Below, piece after piece: positions 57,890 through 64,000 of a DNA stretch of 64,000 bases. The stretch comes from Druceiella hillmani (taxonomy: Eukaryota; Arthropoda; Insecta; Lepidoptera; Hepialidae), in the NCBI GenBank assembly GCA_039881145.1, contig JAYKKI010000095.1:6314501-6378500 (forward strand), written 5' to 3'. A model generated the notes under the pieces. It made no database searches, had not been told where the DNA came from, and saw only the letters and a list, made by a program, of their open reading frames with translations. Both the position numbers and the translations under genes were made by a program. Position 1 is the stretch's first letter, and each line of letters starts with the position of its first letter.

Positions 57890-57949
57890 ATTAGGTTTAT
57901 ACATTGGCGGGTTGTTATGTCTTTTAATTTCTTTAAATTTTCCCTGTAC

Positions 57950-58740
57950 TAATATTTAGAGAATCCAAGTAAAGGGCCTTATTCAATGTGCATGCGGAGT
58001 TACGCTCGAAGGTGTATTTAATATGTTAAAAATCTTCGTAAAGAGCTAAATTCAATGTGTAAGCGGAATTATATTCAACCTTTAGTAAAGAACACTATTT
58101 ATTTCAACGGGGTTATGCTTGATGATTGTTATGCTATAGTTTTGTAGTTTCTTTAAACTCGATGTGTACTTAATATTTTGGGAACTAACATAAAAATCAA
58201 GTTAATACCACGAGTAAGCCGAGTTATACTTGACGATGTACTTAATATTTTAAGAATCTGCGTAAAAAGACAGATTAATTCAATGTGTAAACGGAGTTAT
58301 GTTTAATAAGTTATAAAGAAGAACACTTCAGTGTATAAATTCCTTTATGCTTGACGAGTAATTACGCAATTTTTTTCTTAATTTTAAGAAATTTTAAGAA
58401 CCTGCGTAAAGGCACGTATAAATTCGATGTGTAAACGAAGTTATGTTTAACGGGTTGAAAAGAAAAACACTTCAGTGTATAAACTCAGTTATGCTTGACG
58501 AGTAATTATGCAATTTTTTTCTAAGTTTATTTTAAATTATCTATATGTTTAATATTTTAATAAACTGCGTAAAGAGAGAGATTAATTCAATGTGAAAACG
58601 AATTTATATTTAAAGAGTCATAAAGAAGAACACTTCAGTGGATAAACTTCGTTATGCTTGACGAGTAATTACGCAATTTTTTTCTTTCTTTAAATTTTTT
58701 AGTTTCGTTAAATTATCTGTGTACTTAATATTTTTATTAT
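57950..58740. repeat. Decayed tandem repeat (units ~145-165 bp)
   Basis: Recurring blocks are TTCAATGTG[T/A]AA[G/A]CG, GTTATGTTTAA, AACACTTCAGTGTATAAA and ATGCTTGACGAGTAATTACGC. CGTAAA landmarks fall at 58261, 58405 and 58569. The left part is more diverged. Confidence 0.8.
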
Positions 58741-59360
58741 CAGCTATCAATTTTCAACTTGACATAATCTCAAATATACCTAGACTACAAGGTTTTCTTT
58801 ATGATAACTCGATAACAGTACGAAGAACCTCACTCAAGTGACTATAAACTTACGTTAACGACCTCTATATACATTTACCAAGAGATTTGTTAACATTAAT
58901 AATTTTAAGAAATACTGATATATCCATGAAATAATACATCCACGTAGTATATCCACGTAGTATCTATCTGACGACTTGTAAATTCATCGACTGTTTAAAT
59001 AATGAAAATCAAAAGGACACACAACTAGAAAGACTCATGGTCTATTTAAATATAGCTTAATGAATAAAAAAAATTATGAATAAAAATTATAATGAAGAAA
59101 GCATATAACATTAATATAAATCATAATTTTTAAATCAAATTCTTTTTGATAATAGTAACTAACAATGATGGACAATCTGGAGACTCAGGCGTTCATTATA
59201 AATTGTATTAATTATGGAGCCAACACTAAAGTATAAGCTATACGATAAAGTATAAATTTTTGAATACTGAATATTTAATAATAAATATGGTTTGTATAAT
59301 AATATGAATACGTCAGCATAAATTTTTCTGATACCTTATATATTTATTGAAAGTGGATAT
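58741..59360. other. AT-rich unique non-coding DNA
   Basis: No feature recognised; a short CCACGTAGTAT repeat lies at about 58940-58963. Confidence 0.35.
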
Positions 59361-59387
59361 TTCAGAACATTCAGGTTCCTAAATTAG

Positions 59388-59633
59388 ACGGCACGCCTCT
59401 TTTGTGTAGTTACATTTATTGTAAACAGTGTACCTAATACTCTCGATACCTACTATCCGCATAAGACGCTCTTCGATAGAAATATCACGAAACCTTATCT
59501 GACAGCGCGGCTCCAACGTCAACAGCAGTGGCGACGCCCGGACCGTGAAGTGTGGAATAATCTCTGGCCGCGAGAAGTATTTCATCAAATATTTGTCGTA
59601 GACAAATATCGAGTTCGTGATTCTGAAACGTAA
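59388..59633 (+). other. Unique GC-richer island with an 81-codon stop-free frame
   Basis: Open from just after TAG (59385-59387) to TAA (59631-59633), without an early ATG. It encodes stretches such as YLTARLQRQQQWRRPDREVW and NNLWPREVFHQIFVVDKYRV. A possible splice acceptor (TTTCAG) lies just upstream at about 59360, but the frame after it meets the TAG. An antiparallel 69-codon frame overlaps. No domain is recognised: an exon fragment or conserved non-coding DNA. Confidence 0.2.
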
Positions 59634-59834
59634 CCTATAAATGAGGTTTTTTATTGACTTGCTGATAATGTTGACATAAGCAGAGGCGGCTGGGGCTACT
59701 TCGAATATATTGTAAGCTTTATCGTGCTGGAGTGCGGGTTTTGGAGTTTACTCCTTATCAATCGATTTTCATATATGGCGCTCGGTACGAAGTTTTATGA
59801 GGAGTAAAATCAGAAGTTCAGAGCATTAAAAAAG
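59634..59834. other. Unique non-coding DNA with small inverted repeat
   Basis: TTTACTCCTTAT (about 59749) and ATGAGGAGTAAA (about 59798) form a short inverted pair. Confidence 0.3.
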
Positions 59835-60270
59835 TGTAACAGTTTGTAAGTTTGTATGTAGGAGGTAAAATCCGAAACTACTCATCCGATTTCAAAAGTT
59901 CTTTAACCAATATTGAGAAAAGACCCTCAGGATGGACACGGATTGTATGTTATCCCGTTAAAAAATGTCATATATTATAAAAAAGTTAAATTTTGTAAAT
60001 TTGGATGTAAGAGGTAATCTCCGAAACTACTCATCCGATTTCAAAAGTTCTTTAACCAATATTGAGAAAAGACCCTCAGGATGGACAAGGATTGTATGTT
60101 ATCCCGTTAAAAAATGTCATATATTATAAAAAAGTTAAATTTTGTAAATTTGGATGTAAGAGGTAATCTCCGAAACTACTCATCCGATTTCAAAAGTCCT
60201 TTCACCAATATTTAGAAAAGGCCTTAAGAATGGACATGGGTTGTATATTATCCCGTTAAACAATTTTTGT
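59835..60270. repeat. 149-bp tandem repeat, ~2.7 copies
   Basis: CCGAAACTACTCATCCGATT starts at 59872, 60021 and 60170, an exact 149-bp period. The first two units are nearly identical. Similar wording (CCGAAACTACT...CCGATTTCAAAA) is, from memory, common in lepidopteran transposon debris. Confidence 0.95.
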
Positions 60271-60595
60271 ACAGACCAGTTTTGCAACGTAAGTCAACGA
60301 AAGAACAGTCGAGCGATTGCGTTTCTTATGAACGCTGCCTTTAGCGGTAAGAGATATATTAATAGATGATATTGATATTTATATACCATGTTACCTATTT
60401 TGTACATTCCAAGACAATCATAATTAGGAAGTAAACTCCAATGGCGTGTCGGAGCTGACACGCACATTTTTTTTTCATATACCTTTCATGGCAAAATATA
60501 AACGTATGGAAAAGATTTAGGGTCTTAATAAAAATAAAAGTAGTTCTACTTTTAAATGTTTCTATTTTTAAGTTTCTGTAGCCAAATTAGAAACT
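60271..60595. other. Unique non-coding DNA
   Basis: No feature recognised. Confidence 0.35.
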
Positions 60596-61095
60596 CATAC
60601 AGTTTCATCATGTTTGTCCGTTTGCATATCACAGCTGTTTAACTCTCAGATTATTAGTTAGCTGAAATTTGGCATTGTTATGCATACACATAATATTTTA
60701 AAAATCATTCATTATTATTTGAAGATACGTCCCCTGCACCCAAAGTAAGGGTGATTTTTTTCGTACCCTATTGTGTGTGGTATAATTGAATAGGTTTTTT
60801 TTTAATATTAGGGGTAGTAGACACGGGGTTCTTTTACGAAATATTAAGCTTTTAAGTGGTCATTTTTGTTAAAGTGTCCCCATCCCCTACCAACTAAATC
60901 TTTATTTTTTAATATCTGGAAAGTATTCATAAAACGAAATTAAGAGAAAGATTATCACAGCTAAGTAGGCTCCACTAGTTTACGAGTAATAGTCGACTAA
61001 CTTATGACATATAGTTTGATCTTGAAAAAGCTCATAGAAACTCCATATAAATTACTCAACAGCAAAAATAACTTCATATTTTAAAATGTATATTT
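60596..61095 (+). mobile_element. Interspersed repeat, copy 2 (paralogue at 26574)
   Basis: CATCATGTTTGTCCGTTTG...ATCACAGCTGTTTAACTC at the left; ATCACAGCTAAGTAGGCTCC, GTCGACTAACTTATGACATA and AAGCTCATAGAAACTCCAT at the right, the same order as 26574-27135. The middle holds GGGGTAGTAGACACGGGG. Confidence 0.75.
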
Positions 61096-61400
61096 ATATA
61101 TTTCGAAATCCCGTTTGTGAGATATTAAGCTTCGAAATTTTTCTTTCAAATATTTTCAATGTTAATTTTAAAATTCTAAACCAAACACCTAGAATTTCCA
61201 AATAAAATTATTTTCGCTAACTTACAAGGACAAGTTCACGATACAGCAAAAGAAGTAATTTACACATTAAAAAAGAAATATTTGTTGCCTTTCTGACATA
61301 GATAATTAAATTTGGAGAAAGTATAAATACTTTAGATAAATATGACATGTTGATCTTTCACTGTGCAAAAGATGAAACAATAAAATTGTTTTATATGAAA
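61096..61400. other. AT-rich unique non-coding DNA
   Basis: No feature recognised. Confidence 0.3.
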
Positions 61401-63030
61401 TCATAGGTAGAATTTTACGCATAAAAATAAGTATAAATAATTCATAGGTAGAATTTTACGTATTACAATAAGTATGAATAAATGTAATAATAAGTATAAA
61501 TAATTCATACGTAGAATTTTACGTATTACAATAAGTATAAATAAATGTAATAATCAGTATAAATAAATGTAACAATAAGTATAAATAATTCATAGGTAGA
61601 ATTTTACGTATTACAATAAGTATAAATAAATGTAATAATAAGTATAAATAAATGTAATAATAAGTATAAATAAATCATAGGTAGAATTTTACGTATTACA
61701 ATAAGTATAAATAAATGTAATAATAAGTATAAATAATTCATAGATAGAATTTTACGTATTACAATAAGTATAAATAAATGTAATAATAAGTATAAATAAA
61801 TGTAACAATAAGTATAAATAATTCATAGGTAGAATTTTACGTATTACAATAAGTATAAATAAATGTAATAATAAGTATAACTAATTCATAGGTAGAATTT
61901 TACGTATTACAATAAGTATAAATAAATGTAATAATAAGTATAAATAAATGTAACAATAAGTATAAATAATTCATAGGTAGAATTTTACGTATTACAATAA
62001 GTATAAATAAATGTAATAATAAGTATAAATAAATGTAATAATAAGTATAAATAATTCATAAGTAGAATTTTACGTATTACAATAAGTATAAATAAATGTA
62101 ATAATAAGTATAAATAATTCATAGGTAGAATTTTACGTATTACAATAAGTATAAATAAATGTAATAATAAGTATAAATAATTCATAGGTAGAATTTTACG
62201 TATTACAATAAGTATAAGTAAATGTAATAATAAGTATAAATAATTCATAGGTAGAATTTTACGTATTACAATAAGTATAAATAAATGTAATAATCAGTAT
62301 AAATAAATGTAACAATAAGTATAAATAATTCATAGGTAGAATTTTACGTATTACAATAAGTATAAATAAATGTAATAATAAGTATAAATAATTCATAGGT
62401 AGAATTTTACGTTTTACAATAAGTATAAATAAATGTAATAATAAGTATAAATAATTCATAGGTAGAATTTTACGTATTACAATAAGTATAAATAAATGTA
62501 ATAATAAGTATAAATAAATGTAACAATAAGTATAAATAATTCATAGGTAGAATTTTACGTATTACAATAAGTATAAATAAATGTAATAATAAGTATAAAT
62601 AAATGTAACAATAAATATAAATAAATGTAACAATAAGTATAAATAATTCATAGGTAGAATTTTACGTATTACAATAAGTATAAATAAATGTAATAATAAG
62701 TATAAATAATTCATAGGTAGAATTTTACGTATTACAATAAGTATAAATAAATGTAATAATAAGTATAAATAATTCATAGGTAGAATTTTACATACTACAA
62801 TAAGTATAAATAAATGTAATAATAAGTATAAATAATTCATAGGTAGAATTTTACGTATTACAATAAGTATAAATAAATGTAATAATAAGTATAAATAATT
62901 CATAGGTAGAATTTTACGTATTACAATAAGTATAAGTAAATGTAATAATAAGTATAAATAATTCATAGGTAGAATTTTACGTATTACAATAAGTATAAAT
63001 AAATGTAATAATAAGTATAAATAATAAGTA
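61401..63030. repeat. Nested 21/63-bp satellite, 1.6 kb
   Basis: The core 63-bp unit is ATTCATAGGTAGAATTTTAC, GTATTACAATAAGTATAAAT, AAATGTAATAATAAGTATAA, ATA. Its second half consists of related 21-bp units (AATGTAA[T/C]AATAAGTATAAAT), present once, twice or more per unit, so lengths are 63, 84 or 105 bp. All lengths are multiples of three, which leaves minus-strand frames of up to 134 codons reading MNYLYLLLHLFILIVIRKIL repeatedly. These are almost surely not proteins. Confidence 0.97.
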
Positions 63031-64000
63031 AAATAACAAAAACAAATAAATTTTAATATTGCTTTCGCGCCTCAATTACTAAACCAATTTCTGTAATTTT
63101 CTTCACACGTGTAAACTGTGTTATTTAGATGAAAGTTGATATATTGCTATTCTGCAAAAAAATTTTTTTTTTATCATTGTTTCCTTTGTCTAAGTGATCA
63201 ACGCTAGGCGTCAAAGATAATTGATAAACGTATACGGAACTGTTACTTTTTTGTATTTAAAATAAGATATCTAATTATACATATATTGACTTTTTTGCAA
63301 TAATTATTTCGTGATTACTGTACTTATCCCATACATCTCATAAATGAGGTAAGATTCATTCGTTCACAAAATTGCCCTTAAGATATGTAACCATTTACCT
63401 CCGTTTCCATTCCGCCTATGAAACATAATATTGTGTATTTTCATAACCACGACACATACCATTTTAATCACCATATTTCCGATAATAAGAAGCAAACGAC
63501 AATCAGATTTCTTAATGTTTACTGATTTCCCAAGTTGCTTACTTGCCATTTCTACATTTTCTATGCGTGTACCATAACAATTAGAAGAAACCATGGAAAT
63601 ATTAACACCATATATTTTTTAATTACTAATATTCATAAATTACTTTGATGATTTCACAACCGATGGGGTAAACTCTTAAATACGAAAATTCACAAACGAA
63701 ACAATAATAAAATATAAAATATAAATAAAATATAAAATATACGTACGATACGAAACAAATTGAGGATATTTATACGAAGTCTAAGCATAAGCAGTATAAT
63801 ATTGAGAATTCGACAAACGTACAGTTTTTTGGAAATATTAAATTTGAGTACAATTCATATTTATATTAATGTTTTGCACTGTGCTTATAATTTTTCTATT
63901 AACTAAAATTACATAATTCAGGTCACGTATTATGTATGTTTTACATTGTATTAAATTTTCCTATACATATTTGAAATTTTACTTATGTTTAATATTTTGA
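63031..64000. other. AT-rich unique non-coding DNA to window end
   Basis: A 76-codon minus-strand frame at 63364-63594 has no domain. Nothing else recognised. Confidence 0.4.

Noticed and set aside
61985..62966. Long minus-strand ORFs of repeated MNYLYLLLHLF units
   Set aside because: They follow from the 63/21-bp satellite period being divisible by three. Composition is purely that of the repeat.
1..64000. tRNA or rRNA genes
   Set aside because: GTTCRA-like words such as GAGTTCAACTC at about 27410 lack a partner A box and a cloverleaf; that one belongs to an interspersed repeat.

Overview
The window reads as non-coding DNA from an animal nuclear genome, most likely a moth or butterfly. It is very AT-rich. 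No convincing protein-coding gene, tRNA, rRNA, CRISPR array or operon-like layout was found. The lepidopteran assignment is inference. It rests on interspersed repeats that resemble families I recall from Lepidoptera: the GGGTTCCGTACCTCAAA / GGTACGGAACCCTCG element, a Helitron-type terminus ending CTAG, RTE-type LINE tails, and a repeat containing GCTAAGTAGGCTCC. The stretch is most simply a large intron or an intergenic region. Most open frames are chance frames or come from tandem repeats.

Layout. 0-7 kb holds unique AT-rich DNA, a 241-bp foldback repeat, a 20-bp-arm hairpin and a GC-rich island at 6.2-6.8 kb. 7.4-9.3 kb holds an unidentified membrane-like ORF running into a 228-bp satellite. 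9.9-14.3 kb has LINE debris, a ~1-kb interspersed element and an 83/95-bp satellite. 14.4-21 kb has unique islands, a perfect 53-bp-arm hairpin and an RTE remnant. 21-27 kb has duplicated segments, a Helitron-like remnant, a second RTE remnant and a GC island. 27.9-31.3 kb is a ~300-bp dimeric satellite. 33-36 kb has LINE debris and a ~149-bp minisatellite split by a complete 269-bp non-autonomous Helitron. 38.3-40.9 kb is a 165-167-bp satellite. 43-48 kb has a GC island, a 53-bp minisatellite and a pair of ~500-bp paralogous segments. 48-55 kb has short elements, a 36-bp minisatellite, a 71-bp-arm hairpin, an ATTAT array bracketed by inverted repeats, and a 60-bp perfect palindrome. 55-64 kb has decayed repeats, two more hairpins, a 149-bp tandem repeat and a 1.6-kb nested 21/63-bp satellite.

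The most interesting pattern is the recurrence of inverted duplications whose arms are unrelated from one hairpin to the next. There are at least eleven, several of them perfect. In two cases (44.5 kb and 0.8 kb) a paralogous copy elsewhere in the window lacks the hairpin, so the inverted arm appears to be a later addition. A third case is a hairpin variant inside one satellite. This fits repeated template-switch mutation. Assembly artefact, or selection for hairpin RNAs, are the alternatives to exclude. Several tandem arrays with unrelated sequences share monomer lengths near 150 or 165 bp.
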